NCBI RefSeq assembly: GCF_004944975.1
Contig: NZ_SPQG01000020.1
Location: 1 to 35,818 of the forward strand
Reading direction: 5' to 3'
Source of the DNA: Halorhabdus amylolytica
GTDB lineage: Archaea; Halobacteriota; Halobacteria; Halobacteriales; Haloarculaceae
DNA: 35,818 bases
The translations under genes and the position numbers were made by a program. Under the pieces are notes generated by a model. That model did no database searches. It had not been told where the DNA came from and saw only the letters and a list, made by a program, of their open reading frames with translations. How positions within the stretch are numbered: position 1 is the first letter of the stretch; every line of letters starts with the position of its first letter. This document shows, piece after piece, positions 23,041 to 31,846 of the stretch.

Positions 23041-23745
23041 TCAGAACCGGATCGATCCGTCGACCCCGACAAACAGCGGGATCGCGATCGAACCGAAGAC
23101 GACGATCCACCCGCTCGCGACCAGGAGTCCTTCGGTGAGGGCGGGGAACCGCTCGACGATCGAAACGAAGATTCGCACGTCGAGGGCAACGACCACGATC
23201 GCGCCGAGGATGTCGAAGACGAGGTCGGCGGCCGTATCGCGCCAGCCGTAGTGGACGAGCACCGGTTCGACGTCGAGGCGGTCGGCCACGTCGCGGGCGA
23301 GAAGTTCGAGCAACTCCCAGAAGATGCCGATCACGAGCGTGAACGCGACTGTCATCGAGCCGACGGAGTCCGGCCACGGAATGTTCCCGGACAGAGACGG
23401 GAACGCGACGAGAAACGCGGCGTAGAGCAGCGCCGCGGCGAGCGCAGCCGAAACGGTATGCGTAAGGTGATCCCACCACCACGTCGTGTCGTACAGGCCA
23501 AGCATCCCCAGCGAGTGGAGGAATCCGGCGACGCCGAGCCAGATCGCGAGCAGTGGGTTCAAAGCGAGTTGTTCACCCAGTCCCGTCCGAAGCCCGATCT
23601 CGAGAACGGTGGGAAGCACCGCGAGAACGAACGCGCCGGAGGCGTTGACCGCGGCCGGGACGTTCCGGCGACGAACGGCCACGACGAGGAGTCCGAGGAT
23701 CGCCCCCTGGAGCGAGAGAGCGAGGAGTATGAGGAGATCGAACAC
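23041..23745 (-). CDS. Polytopic membrane protein of the DUF2238/YjdF type
   Basis: 234 aa with about seven hydrophobic segments. Conserved features of the DUF2238 (YjdF-like) family include WWWDHLTHTVSAALAA, the acidic pair in GIFWELLELL and the downstream DTAADLVFDILGA. The function of the family is unknown; polar and acidic residues within the membrane suggest a transporter or enzyme. The start is a GTG at 23745. It is preceded by 14 bp free of genes, then by the region leading to the next membrane protein. Confidence 0.75.
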   Translation of the reverse strand: MFDLLILLALSLQGAILGLLVVAVRRRNVPAAVNASGAFVLAVLPTVLEIGLRTGLGEQLALNPLLAIWLGVAGFLHSLGMLGLYDTTWWWDHLTHTVSAALAAALLYAAFLVAFPSLSGNIPWPDSVGSMTVAFTLVIGIFWELLELLARDVADRLDVEPVLVHYGWRDTAADLVFDILGAIVVVALDVRIFVSIVERFPALTEGLLVASGWIVVFGSIAIPLFVGVDGSIRF

Positions 23746-23920
23746 GGTGGTTCAGTCCATCACCTCGGTGACGTGTGCCGGCGACAGCATGATCTTTTCG
23801 CCCAGTGGCGGTCTTCGCCGCCCGGGCGACGGACAACAGACTGACAGGCGACCGATCGACAGATAGCTGAGGGAACAGTTGGCTTCCGGATGCTCCGTGC
23901 TGTTCGACACACCGGATCGT

Positions 23921-24571
23921 TCAATCCGACGCCCCCGATCCAGCAGGGTCCGGGTGACCGTCGCGATAACGTGTCGGGATAGTAGACAGTACGTCCTCGG
24001 GGAGCCACGGCCCGGCGACGTCGAGCACGACCGCGGCGAGCGTCGGCAATTGCCGACGGACGGCCGCGTAGACGCTCCCAACGGCGAGGGCCGCGATCAC
24101 CGCCCAGTGAAAGGTCCCCTCGACTGCAAGCAGGAGCGGAAATGCAAGAGCGTACGAGAGCAGGAGGTCGCCGGGCGAGCCATCGTGGCTGATCCACTGT
24201 CGGGGGGAGATCCAGCGCTCCCGGTAGTGATCGTAGACAGCCCGATCCGAGGTCCCCTCCCAGGGCCGGAGTTCGAGGCCACCGCCGAACACGTCGGCGA
24301 GACTGTGGACAGCCGCCCCAGCCAGGAACACGGCCGGGAAGACCGTCCAAATCGACGGGAGAAATACCGCCACTACCAGCGAGGGGACCGCGAAGACGGA
24401 ATAATATACGGGATAGTGGAGCGTTTTCCGGTGGCCGACGTACATATCGAGGTCGGGAAACATACCCCCCAACAGTCCTGCGAGGAGCCCAACGCCGGCG
24501 AACTCCGGGGCGACAAAGCTCACCGGTATCGCGAGCGCCATCCCCGCGAGGACGTGGGTCGGGAGCATCAT
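23921..24571 (-). CDS. Membrane-bound metal-dependent hydrolase, YdjM/DUF457-like
   Basis: Start at MMLPTHVLAGMAL (24571); the N-terminus PTHVL is the usual beginning of the family. Histidine and aspartate residues characteristic of it are visible: THVL, GGMFPDLDMYVGHRKTLHYP and AGAAVHSLADVFGG. About five hydrophobic segments are present. Members are annotated as inner-membrane metal-dependent hydrolases of unknown substrate. The C-terminus (after about residue 190) is polar. The 175 bp between this gene and the DUF2238 gene hold nothing I can identify. Confidence 0.8.
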   Translation of the reverse strand: MMLPTHVLAGMALAIPVSFVAPEFAGVGLLAGLLGGMFPDLDMYVGHRKTLHYPVYYSVFAVPSLVVAVFLPSIWTVFPAVFLAGAAVHSLADVFGGGLELRPWEGTSDRAVYDHYRERWISPRQWISHDGSPGDLLLSYALAFPLLLAVEGTFHWAVIAALAVGSVYAAVRRQLPTLAAVVLDVAGPWLPEDVLSTIPTRYRDGHPDPAGSGASD

Positions 24572-24736
24572 TGTGTCGGGATAAATGGGACACGAAAGAA
24601 TGAATGTATCGGTCACGTTCGGGCTCGATCGAGACTCGCGAACGCGACAATAGTGGCCCCAACGAGGACGGACGTCCGCGTCCGGGCCTTGGGAGACCTA
24701 AAGCTCGGCCCAGGATGTCGGCGTGGTCAAACTAGC

Positions 24737-25093
24737 CTACCCCTTCTCCCGGACGAAAATCACCGTTCCGGCAACGGCTCCCGTAACGGTCCCCAGGAGA
24801 ACCGCCACCGTGATTCCCTGTTGAACCAGGAGCGTGACGCCGAACGCGACGACGAAGGTGAGGCCGGCGGAACCGAGCCCACGAGCGAGCGCTCGACGCG
24901 TGTGACTCGTTTCCGTTCCCAGTTGCGTGTGCACGAACGCGGCGGCCAGGGTCCCAGCGAGGAGGCCCGCTGGAAGCCCGACCAGCACAGAGAACTCGAT
25001 ATACGAGAGCAGTGCTTCCGAGACCACGAAGAAGACGACGAGGAACGTGGCGATTCCCGCGCCGATGGCGTACCCCACGGTTCGAACGCGCAT
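24737..25093 (-). CDS. Small four-helix membrane protein, 118 aa
   Basis: Unrecognised haloarchaeal membrane protein with four hydrophobic helices (AIGAGIATFLVVFFVVSEALL, VLVGLPAGLLAGTLAAAFV, GLGSAGLTFVVAFGVTLLV, TVAVLLGTVTGAVAGTVIFV) and short charged loops. It has no catalytic signature. It ends with the motif VREKG. It is monocistronic and faces away from the gene at 25336; about 240 bp between them show no further gene. Confidence 0.7.
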   Translation of the reverse strand: MRVRTVGYAIGAGIATFLVVFFVVSEALLSYIEFSVLVGLPAGLLAGTLAAAFVHTQLGTETSHTRRALARGLGSAGLTFVVAFGVTLLVQQGITVAVLLGTVTGAVAGTVIFVREKG

Positions 25094-25335
25094 ACTGATC
25101 GTTCGGACAACATGATCAAAGGTCTAGCGGTGCTGGACTTGCCGCTTTCCCGAATGGGGGAGGCGAACCGTCGTCAGAGTGGCATCCTATCGCGGGCGAG
25201 TCCGGATCGGACACCGACCGGGGGACGGGAATCGTCATCGGGATGGTATCAGGTGGGCAAAGGGCGAGATCCAGTGTGAGTCGGGGCTTTCTATCCGTCC
25301 GAGGGTTTACCGGACTCGCCCCGGAGATTCATACG

Positions 25336-25599
25336 ATGTCAGGTTCCCAACCGTTCGTAAAACGGGAGAATGATGAACTAGATCTCCGACAGATCTGGGA
25401 CGAGTCGCTGCCCATTCTGGGACTCGTCGTCCTGTTCGGGTCACTTGCATTGCTGCCGTACCTCGTAGTCGTAGTGATCTTCGAGGGGACGTTCATTAGC
25501 CTCATCCTGAGGTCATTTACACAACTCGTCCTCGCTGTCGGCGCAGCGATCGTGCTCATGTACGTCGTCACCAGGGCTATTCAACTCGCTGACGGGTGA
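25336..25599 (+). CDS. Small two-helix membrane protein, 87 aa
   Basis: Start MSGSQPFVKREND (25336). A polar N-terminus is followed by two hydrophobic segments (LPILGLVVLFGSLALLPYLVVVVIF and LVLAVGAAIVLMYVVTRAI). Not recognised by family. It directly precedes the ABC transporter pseudogene, so it may be a left-over neighbour of that transporter or an independent gene. Confidence 0.6.
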   Translation: MSGSQPFVKRENDELDLRQIWDESLPILGLVVLFGSLALLPYLVVVVIFEGTFISLILRSFTQLVLAVGAAIVLMYVVTRAIQLADG

Positions 25600-26210
25600 A
25601 GATTGATCCGACACATCGCCTCGATCGAGCTTCACGGGAAGGGACTACGTGCGTTGAATCCGCAGTTGACTGTCGAGGACAACCTCGAATACTGGGGTCG
25701 CATTATCGGACTGGATCGTGACGAGCGGACGGAGCGGATCGCTCGGACGAGTGAGTTCGCAGGGGTGACGGAATTACTCGATTGCAAGGCGACCGACCTG
25801 AGCCGTGGCCAGCGCCAGCGGACCATCGTCGCACGGTGTTACTCGGGGAGCCAACAGTGCTGTTCCTCGACGAACCGACGACCGGCCTCGACCCAACGGC
25901 GGCAAAGTCACTCAGGATGCAACTCGACGATCTGGCAGCGGAGGGCCGGACGCTTTGCTACTCGACGCACAACCGCTACGAAGCCGAGTTCCTCGCCGAC
26001 GAGTTGACGATCGTTCAGGACGGGGTCGTCCTCGCCAAGGGGCCGAACGAGGAGCTTCTCTCCCGGCTCAAAGAGGGCGACACCCGGGCGATCCACGTCG
26101 TTGCGGACGCTCATCAGGCGGACTTTGAATCGATCGGCGTTTCGTTGCTGGCGGTCGCAGTCGGGTGGGTCACTGTCCGACGGTGGTTGGACGTCAAGAA
26201 GCTCCTGTAA
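25600..26210 (+). pseudogene. Frameshifted ABC transporter ATPase fused to permease tail
   Basis: The first part reads LNPQLTVEDNLEYWGRIIGL and the ABC signature region TDLSRGQRQRTIVAR in the frame of 25603. At about 25836-25842 the frame breaks by one base, and LLGEPTVLFLDEPTTGLDP (Walker B) and YSTHNRYEAEF continue in the frame of 25782. The Walker A region is missing at the 5' side. At the 3' end the ATPase runs into LLAVAVGWVTVRRWLDVKKLL, which is the last membrane helix expected of an ABC-2 permease, so most of a downstream permease gene has been deleted. At least three lesions are therefore visible. No functional product is expected. Confidence 0.8.
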
Positions 26211-26316
26211 GCAGCCAGTACGGATCGATTGAGCTTCGTGCGAACGCCACTACGCAACGAGGACAAACACGCGACTCACCGCATGAGAAATCCGTATGTG
26301 GAGGGGGACCACGCTC

Positions 26317-27045
26317 TCACTCGGTCTCGGCGAGGCGACCGCCGGCAAAGCCACCGAGTGCGCCGAGACCGGCACCGTAGGCTGCGACGAACAGTACTGT
26401 GAGGACCATCACGGTACCGACGACGATACCCAGACCGCTCTCTCCGATCGTCGCGAACCCGTTGTACAGGCCAGCAGAGACGAACGCGAGGATCACCAGG
26501 GCCGGCACCATGGACAGAAAGCCAGCCACTCCACCGACGCTTATCGAGCGGCCGCTCTCTGTCTGTTCGAGATAGCCCGCGAGGCCGCCACCGAGGACCG
26601 GCGAAAACGGGACGAACGACAGCACCGCCGTGGCAACCGCACCCAGGACGGCAGAGGCACGGTAAGAATCCACGTGCTCGTCGTCGCTGACTTCGCGACG
26701 GGCCCGATGGCGAACGGCGACGTACCCGATCGCGAACAGCACCAACCCAATCCCCGTCACGAGAAGCCCAATACCAGTCCAGTTGACGATCTCCAGGGAC
26801 AAATCGAGCATCTGTGCTTCTGTGAGATCGCGTTCGAGGACGATCACGGTGATTTCCCCCGACTCGATACCCTCCTGAAGCAGTCCCCGATCGACGACGA
26901 AGGTCAGGGCGGTGCCGCCGACCGTCAGTGCCATCCCACCCAGCGCGATGATCACTCCGGCCAGCCAGTGGATGTACTCCGGAACCGGACGGGTGAACAC
27001 GTCCGAATTCCCGTCACCGGTTGGGGGTGTGTCTGTCGTTCCCAT
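26317..27045 (-). CDS. Haloarchaeal polytopic membrane protein (DUF5518-like)
   Basis: 242 aa from MGTTDTPPTGD (27045). It has two N-terminal hydrophobic helices (HWLAGVIIALGGMALTVGGTALTFVV and WTGIGLLVTGIGLVLFAIGYV) and three or four C-terminal ones. The glycine-rich GGGLAGYLEQ and the final GALGGFAGGRLAETE resemble the DUF5518-type haloarchaeal membrane proteins, a match by pattern only. Function unknown. It lies between two decayed elements and appears intact. The 106 bp to the left hold nothing notable. Confidence 0.65.
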   Translation of the reverse strand: MGTTDTPPTGDGNSDVFTRPVPEYIHWLAGVIIALGGMALTVGGTALTFVVDRGLLQEGIESGEITVIVLERDLTEAQMLDLSLEIVNWTGIGLLVTGIGLVLFAIGYVAVRHRARREVSDDEHVDSYRASAVLGAVATAVLSFVPFSPVLGGGLAGYLEQTESGRSISVGGVAGFLSMVPALVILAFVSAGLYNGFATIGESGLGIVVGTVMVLTVLFVAAYGAGLGALGGFAGGRLAETE

Positions 27046-27216
27046 AATAGGCTCTTCGATGGGTTCTGGTTTAATGGTGTCTCTGCAGACGATCGTTTCC
27101 CCTGAGAGAGTCGGCCTCAAGGAAGGCGAGTTCCGACAGCACCGCCGAGAACGCCGCTCAGGGCACCGAAAACTATCGTGACCCCGGCCCGGGATCGGCT
27201 TCTCCACGGACGACCG

Positions 27217-27262
27217 TTTGACGGCGAGTCACCTTCCCCACCCTAAAGAGCGGGGCTTGTCG
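27217..27262 (-). ncRNA. Probable 3' end of the tnpB-associated omega RNA / element right end
   Basis: On the minus strand just beyond the tnpB stop is CAAGCCCCGCTCTTTAGG followed by GTGGGGAAGG, a GC-clamped hairpin of the kind that ends IS200/IS605-type elements in haloarchaea and forms the scaffold of the TnpB guide RNA. The bases after the hairpin (from about 27230 down) would be the guide. Function is doubtful because the tnpB is broken. Confidence 0.5.
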
Positions 27263-27338
27263 GTGGACTCCCGTTCTGGCCAACCCTATCGGCTGGCAGG
27301 CGAGTAGCCGCCATTCACGTTCAGCGTCCCCGACTTCA

Positions 27339-27390
27339 GGGCGAGGTGACGTCTCGCCCCTCCGTGCGGAGACTTTTGCCCCGCACGGAG
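27339..27390. repeat. Two strong hairpins inside the tnpB 3' end
   Basis: GGGCGAG (27339-27345) pairs with CTCGCCC (27353-27359), and CTCCGTGCGG (27360-27369) pairs perfectly with CCGCACGGAG (27381-27390). They lie in the part of tnpB that normally overlaps the guide-RNA scaffold, so RNA structure may be the reason. Confidence 0.5.
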
Positions 27391-27416
27391 TAGCCGAAAT
27401 CCGATGTTCTTCGCCG

Positions 27417-27473
27417 TAGCCAGATTCCGACGGAATCTGGCTGCCCGTCAGGTCGCGCGCGACCTGACGACCG
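27417..27473. repeat. 57-bp twin-palindrome insertion in tnpB
   Basis: Two perfect palindromes stand side by side: AGCCAGATTC/GAATCTGGCT (27418-27442) and CGTCAGGTCGC/GCGACCTGACG (27446-27469). Removing 57 bp restores tnpB codons DYNA-AKN exactly. CCG occurs at both ends, suggesting a short target duplication. Confidence 0.6.
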
Positions 27474-28640
27474 CGTTGTAGTCCGCGTTGACCTCGTAGC
27501 CGCACTTCTGGCAACGGAACTTCGATTGAGACGGACGATTCTCGTCCAGCGTCGTCCCGCACTTCGAGCAACGCTTGGACGTGTACGCCGGGTCTACCTG
27601 CGTGGCGTCGATACCCTCCGCCTCGGCTTTGTACGCCGTGTAGTCGTACAGGCGGCGGAACGCCCACGCATGGAACTTCTTTGCGCCCGGCAGCCGGTCG
27701 CGGATGTCCGTTAACTCCTCGAACGCTATCCGGTCGCACCCGTGCGCGACGGGTTCTTGGACGAGTGCTTTCGAGATGCGGTGTAGGTAGTCCTCTACCC
27801 ACCGTGTCTCTCGGTCGCCCATCCGTTCAATGGTTCGATGGGCTGATTCCGTGCCCGTCCGTTGAAGCTCGCCACGGACCCGTTCATACTCCCGGCGACG
27901 GTGGTTGAGGGAGTCGCCACTCCAGAACATCCCGGTTGACGTGACGGCTATCTGTTCGATACCGAGGTCAACGCCGAGGACTGTACTGTTCTCGGCGTCG
28001 CCTTCGTCCGGTATCTCTGACTCCACGTCGGCCTTCGTTCCGATGTGGAGGAAAAAGGTATCCGTCTCGTCGCGGTACTGGAGCGTCGCACCCGTCACTT
28101 CGTAGTCGTCGTCGCGGAGGTACTTCGTCTGCGGGTTGTCTCCCTCCGGCGGCAGGACGTATTCGGCTTCGATACGCCCGTTCACCGTGGAGAGATACGT
28201 GGTCGTCGTGGAACGTCGGACTCCGTTTCTCGTACCGGACAGCAGGGGTCGTAAAGTGTGGTTGTGACGCCTTCTTGCCGTTCTGCCACCGGGCGACGAC
28301 GCCTTTGATGGCTTCGGCGGCCCGGTTGCGTGCGGATTGGACGAGATTCGCTTGAAGCCGTGTCTGTTCGCGCACGTCGGAGTACGTCCGGTCGTGGAGT
28401 TTGCTTTTCGAGGTGGGCTTCGTCCTGCCATGCGTCTTGGACGACGTAGTTGCACGCCCACAGGTACTCCTCGACAGTGTCGTGGAGGAGAGTCGCGTCG
28501 CTGTCGTCCATATCGAGTTTGACGACGACCGTGCGACCCACCGCCGCCATACTTCATATGTAGCACCCCACATTCAGGTGAGTTACGTGTGGTGTGGGGA
28601 GTCGGTCGGCCACCGAACGGCGGTTGTTTCTCACCGTGTC

Positions 28641-28740
28641 GCGTTCCTCCCCGTCCCCAGAACGCGAAGCGTTCTGGTGTGCGAACGAGACGCGAAGCGT
28701 CTCGTCAACGCCGTGAACGGCGGGGTTTCCCGCTTGTATC
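28641..28740 (-). repeat. IS200/IS605-type end with a second 57-bp twin-palindrome insertion
   Basis: On the minus strand GGGAAACCCCGCCGT-TC-ACGGCG matches the orphan end at 35763-35788, and the rest of that motif, GGGGAGGAA, follows only after 57 extra bases (28652-28708). The extra piece holds two perfect palindromes, ACGAGACGC-gaa-GCGTCTCGT (28685-28705) and CCAGAACGC-gaa-GCGTTCTGG (28657-28677). CG is duplicated at the borders. Confidence 0.55.
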
Positions 28741-28817
28741 TTGAATGAGGGTCGAGACGGTCCCGGCGTCACCAGTCAAAAACGACCGTACTCGCACGTG
28801 GAATTTCGGACCCGCCC

Positions 28818-30311
28818 TCAGACCAGCGCGCCCGCGGCGGCGATCGCTTCCTCGCTCGCGAGCCCGAAGGCCGGGAGGAGCAGGACCGTCACGACCGCCG
28901 CGACGACGATAGCGGTGTACAGTCCGACCGGGTAGGAGTCGATCTCGAACTCCTCCGTCGGCTCCTCGATCCACAGCGCCTTGACGACCCGGGAGTAGTA
29001 GAACAGGCTAAGGGCGCTGGCGATCGCGCCGATCGCGGCCAGCCACCACAGGCCGGCGCCGACGGCCGCACCGAAGAGGACGTACTTCGAAAGGAAGCCC
29101 GCCCCGACGGGTAGGCCGGCGAGGCTGAACAGGAAGACCGTCATCGCCACCGAGGCGACCGGGGCCTCGCTTGCCAGCCCGTTGTAGTCCTCGAAGGTCC
29201 GCCCGACGTCCCAGTACTCCGCCAGGCCGACGAACAGGAACGCACCGGTGTTCATGAACCCGTAGACCAGCAGGTGCAGCATGCCGGCCCCCAGGACGAG
29301 GTCGGGGTTGGCCTGCGGAGTCAACGCCGCCAGCGCGATAAGCACGTACCCGGCGTGACCGACCGACGAGTAGGCAAGCATGCGCTTGACGTTTTCCTGT
29401 GTTGCGGCCGCGAAATTGCCCAAGACCATCGTGGCGACCGCCAGCACCTGAAACAGCAGGAGCCAGTCGATCGTGCCAGCGACGGCGTCGATCGGGAACG
29501 CGGTCGTGAAGATCCGGAAGGCCAGGACGAATCCGGCGGCCTTCGACGCCGAAGAAATGAACGCCGAGATGGGCGTCGGCGCACCCTCGTAAGCTTCCGG
29601 CGCCCAGAAGTGGAACGGGACGCTCGCGGTCTTGAACGCGACGCCACCGACAATCATCACGATCCCGACGCCGAGAATCCCGGGAAGTGCGGTCGGATCG
29701 ACGGCGCTCGCGACGGCGTCGAACTGCAGCGACCCGGTCGCACCGTAAACCAGGCTGATCCCGTAGGCGAAGATCGCCGAGGACAGCGCCCCGACGAGGA
29801 AGTACTTCAGCCCCGCTTCGACGCTGCCACGGTTGTCCTTGAGATAGGAAACCAGCGCGTAGGACGGCAGACTCGACAGTTCAAGCGCGATGAAGGCCGT
29901 CGCGAAACTGTCGACCGAACCCAGCAGCGTCATGCCGGTCGCGGCCAGGAAGAGCAACGAGAAGTACTCCGCCTGGTGGGGTTCCTCGGCGATGTAGTCG
30001 TAGCTCGCGATCACGACCAGTGCGAGGACGCTGGCGACGATCGTTCCCAGGACCAGCGTCATGCCGTCGACCATCAACTGACCACCGAACAGTTCGATGG
30101 CCGTGGTCTGTCCTGTGCCCGCGATCAGGTACCAGACGTTGAACCCGAGGGCAGAAAGCGCGCCGGCCAGCCCGACGCCGGTCAGCAGCGTCGGACTCGT
30201 CGTGTCGGGTTCCGGCTCGATGCTGTCGATCAGGAACAGAACCAGCGCCGTCGCTCCCAGCACGAGCGCGGGTGCCAGCGCGGCCCAGGTCGGGAGTTCG
30301 ATCAATGCCAT
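28818..30311 (-). CDS. nuoN: Complex I-like dehydrogenase subunit NuoN
   Basis: 497 aa, an antiporter-like proton-pumping subunit in the membrane arm, with about 14 hydrophobic helices. The Mrp-antiporter signature is FHFWAPEAYEGAPTPISAFISS, followed by SKAAGF with the conserved lysine; an earlier acidic site lies in TAFIALELSSLPSYAL. The ATG overlaps the nuoM stop by ATGA-type spacing. It is the last gene of the nuo cluster; a hairpin-rich decayed IS end follows. Haloarchaeal complexes lack NuoEFG, so the electron donor is probably not NADH (family knowledge). Confidence 0.95.
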   Translation of the reverse strand: MALIELPTWAALAPALVLGATALVLFLIDSIEPEPDTTSPTLLTGVGLAGALSALGFNVWYLIAGTGQTTAIELFGGQLMVDGMTLVLGTIVASVLALVVIASYDYIAEEPHQAEYFSLLFLAATGMTLLGSVDSFATAFIALELSSLPSYALVSYLKDNRGSVEAGLKYFLVGALSSAIFAYGISLVYGATGSLQFDAVASAVDPTALPGILGVGIVMIVGGVAFKTASVPFHFWAPEAYEGAPTPISAFISSASKAAGFVLAFRIFTTAFPIDAVAGTIDWLLLFQVLAVATMVLGNFAAATQENVKRMLAYSSVGHAGYVLIALAALTPQANPDLVLGAGMLHLLVYGFMNTGAFLFVGLAEYWDVGRTFEDYNGLASEAPVASVAMTVFLFSLAGLPVGAGFLSKYVLFGAAVGAGLWWLAAIGAIASALSLFYYSRVVKALWIEEPTEEFEIDSYPVGLYTAIVVAAVVTVLLLPAFGLASEEAIAAAGALV

Positions 30312-31846
30312 CAGACACCACCTCCGAGTTCGAGAATCGGACGAACCGCGTCCTGGATCATCCCGTAGAAGAGGTCCGGCGCGACCCCAAGAGCGATCAC
30401 GCAGGCCAGCAGCACGACCAGCGGCGCCACGTCGTGAACGGGCGCGCGCCCGAGTTCGTAATCAGTCGCCAGGGAGAACGGCCCAAACAGCGTCCGCTGC
30501 ATCGCCAACAGCAGGTACCCGGCGACGATCACGATGCCGAACATCGCGAGCGCAGTGAAGATCGGCGCGCCCGGCAGGACTGTCGAGGGGAACGCCCCGA
30601 GGAAGATCAGCACCTCTGCGGCGAACCCGCTCATGAGTGGCAGGCCCATGTAGCCGAAGGCGGCGGCGACGAAGATGCCGACCGTCACGGGCATCCGATC
30701 GGCGAGCCCGGACATGTCACCGACCATTCGCGTGTGGGTCTGGTTGTAGATCACGCCGACGACCATGAACATCAGCCCGGAGATGAACCCGTGGCTGACC
30801 ATCTGGAAAGTCGCCCCGCCCAGCCCGTGGACGGTGTAGGCGATCAGTCCCAGCAGGACGTAGCCCATCGACGAAATCGAGGAGTAGGCGACGATCCGTT
30901 TGAGGTCACGTTGTGCCAGCGCGAGCAAGGCACCGTAGATCACGCTGACGACGGCGAAGATTGCAATGATCTCCGCGTTGGCTTTCGCGACATCGGGCAG
31001 CATTGTGAAGTTGAACCGCAAGAGTGCGTAGGTCCCCATCTTCAGGAGGACGCCCGCCAGCAGCACCGACACCGGCGTGGGGGCCTCGACGTGGGCGTCC
31101 GGAAGCCAGGTGTGGAACGGCACCATCGGGACCTTCACCGCAAAGCCGGCGAACATGGCGAAGAAGGCGGCTGCCTTCAATGCGGCCGGCCCCAGCCCGG
31201 CGAACTCACCGAGTGCGCCGGGTTCCTGGAGGGCCTGGGTGATCTCCGGGAGGCCGAGAGTCGTGACGCTATCGCCCAGCCCGAAGACCAGGGCAATGAA
31301 GCCGATGAACATCGCCAGGCTGGCGACGTTCGTGTAGACGAAGAACTTGATCGCCGCGTACTTCCGGCGCGGACCGCCCCAGATCGCGATCAGGAAGTAC
31401 ATCGGGACCAGAACGACCTCCCAGAAGACGAACCACAGGAAGAAGTCCAGTGCCGCGAACACGCCAAGAAGCCCCGCCTCCAGCAGGAGCACGAGGGCAT
31501 AGAACTGTGACTCCCGTTCGTCGATGGGCGTCCAGGCCGAGACGATCGCTGCCGTCGTGAGGATCGTCGTCAGGATTACCAGTGGCACACTCACGCCGTC
31601 AAGGCCAACGTGCCACTGCAGCTGATAGCCTGCCAGGTCGATCCAGGCGATCGTGGTCTCGAAAGCGGGTTCGCCACCCGAGAGCAGTGCGTTAGCGACG
31701 CCGTCGAAGGCCGACCACAGGTAGAGGCTGCCCACGAGTGGGACGAGGCTGATCGCGGCGGCCAGTTTGCCGGCATAACGGTTCGGTGCCAGGGCGACGA
31801 TTCCGGCCCCCAGCAGGACGCTCGCGAGGAGTGCTTCCAGCAACAT
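30311..31846 (-). CDS. nuoM: Complex I-like dehydrogenase subunit NuoM
   Basis: 511 aa, about 14 hydrophobic helices, the middle antiporter-like subunit. Diagnostic stretches are FFLWFVFWEVVLVPMYFLIAIWGG (with the conserved glutamate), VPMVPFHTWLPDAHVEAPTPVS, LLKMGTYALLRF with the pump lysine, and LKRIVAYSSISSMGYVLLGL. Start ATG is at 31846, directly abutting the nuoL stop. Typical length for the family. Confidence 0.96.
   Translation of the reverse strand: MLLEALLASVLLGAGIVALAPNRYAGKLAAAISLVPLVGSLYLWSAFDGVANALLSGGEPAFETTIAWIDLAGYQLQWHVGLDGVSVPLVILTTILTTAAIVSAWTPIDERESQFYALVLLLEAGLLGVFAALDFFLWFVFWEVVLVPMYFLIAIWGGPRRKYAAIKFFVYTNVASLAMFIGFIALVFGLGDSVTTLGLPEITQALQEPGALGEFAGLGPAALKAAAFFAMFAGFAVKVPMVPFHTWLPDAHVEAPTPVSVLLAGVLLKMGTYALLRFNFTMLPDVAKANAEIIAIFAVVSVIYGALLALAQRDLKRIVAYSSISSMGYVLLGLIAYTVHGLGGATFQMVSHGFISGLMFMVVGVIYNQTHTRMVGDMSGLADRMPVTVGIFVAAAFGYMGLPLMSGFAAEVLIFLGAFPSTVLPGAPIFTALAMFGIVIVAGYLLLAMQRTLFGPFSLATDYELGRAPVHDVAPLVVLLACVIALGVAPDLFYGMIQDAVRPILELGGGV

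Larger units (their letters stand above)
27286..28550 (-). pseudogene. tnpB: Degraded TnpB (IS200/IS605 family RNA-guided nuclease)
   Basis: The start at 28550 reads [16 protein letters not shown]. Frame breaks lie near 28405 (between DEAHL and SKSKLHDR) and near 28205 (between FHDDHVSL and [11 protein letters not shown]). The RuvC-like residues are still readable: D in [13 protein letters not shown] in IAFEELTD, D in NADYNA. The zinc finger is CSKCG...CQKCG. Directly after NADYNA a 57-bp palindrome pair (27417-27473) inserts a stop; the original frame resumes as [10 protein letters not shown] and ends in [15 protein letters not shown] at TAG 27286. No tnpA is adjacent. With three lesions it should be inactive, although the C-terminal 300 codons are open. 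Confidence 0.85.

Noticed and set aside
22811-23251. Plus-strand membrane protein gene
   Set aside because: Only the first 60 codons look hydrophobic and the frame then runs through the antisense of the DUF2238-type gene; at best a remnant.
23879-25279. Plus-strand open frame of 466 codons
   Set aside because: It spans antisense of two membrane-protein genes and their spacers; the composition (Arg/Glu/Asp/Pro mix without domains) is that of a shadow frame.
27173-27802. Minus-strand open frame of 209 codons over the tnpB 3' end
   Set aside because: It is an alternative frame of tnpB with Arg/Pro/Gly-rich shadow composition; the tnpB frames carry the motifs.
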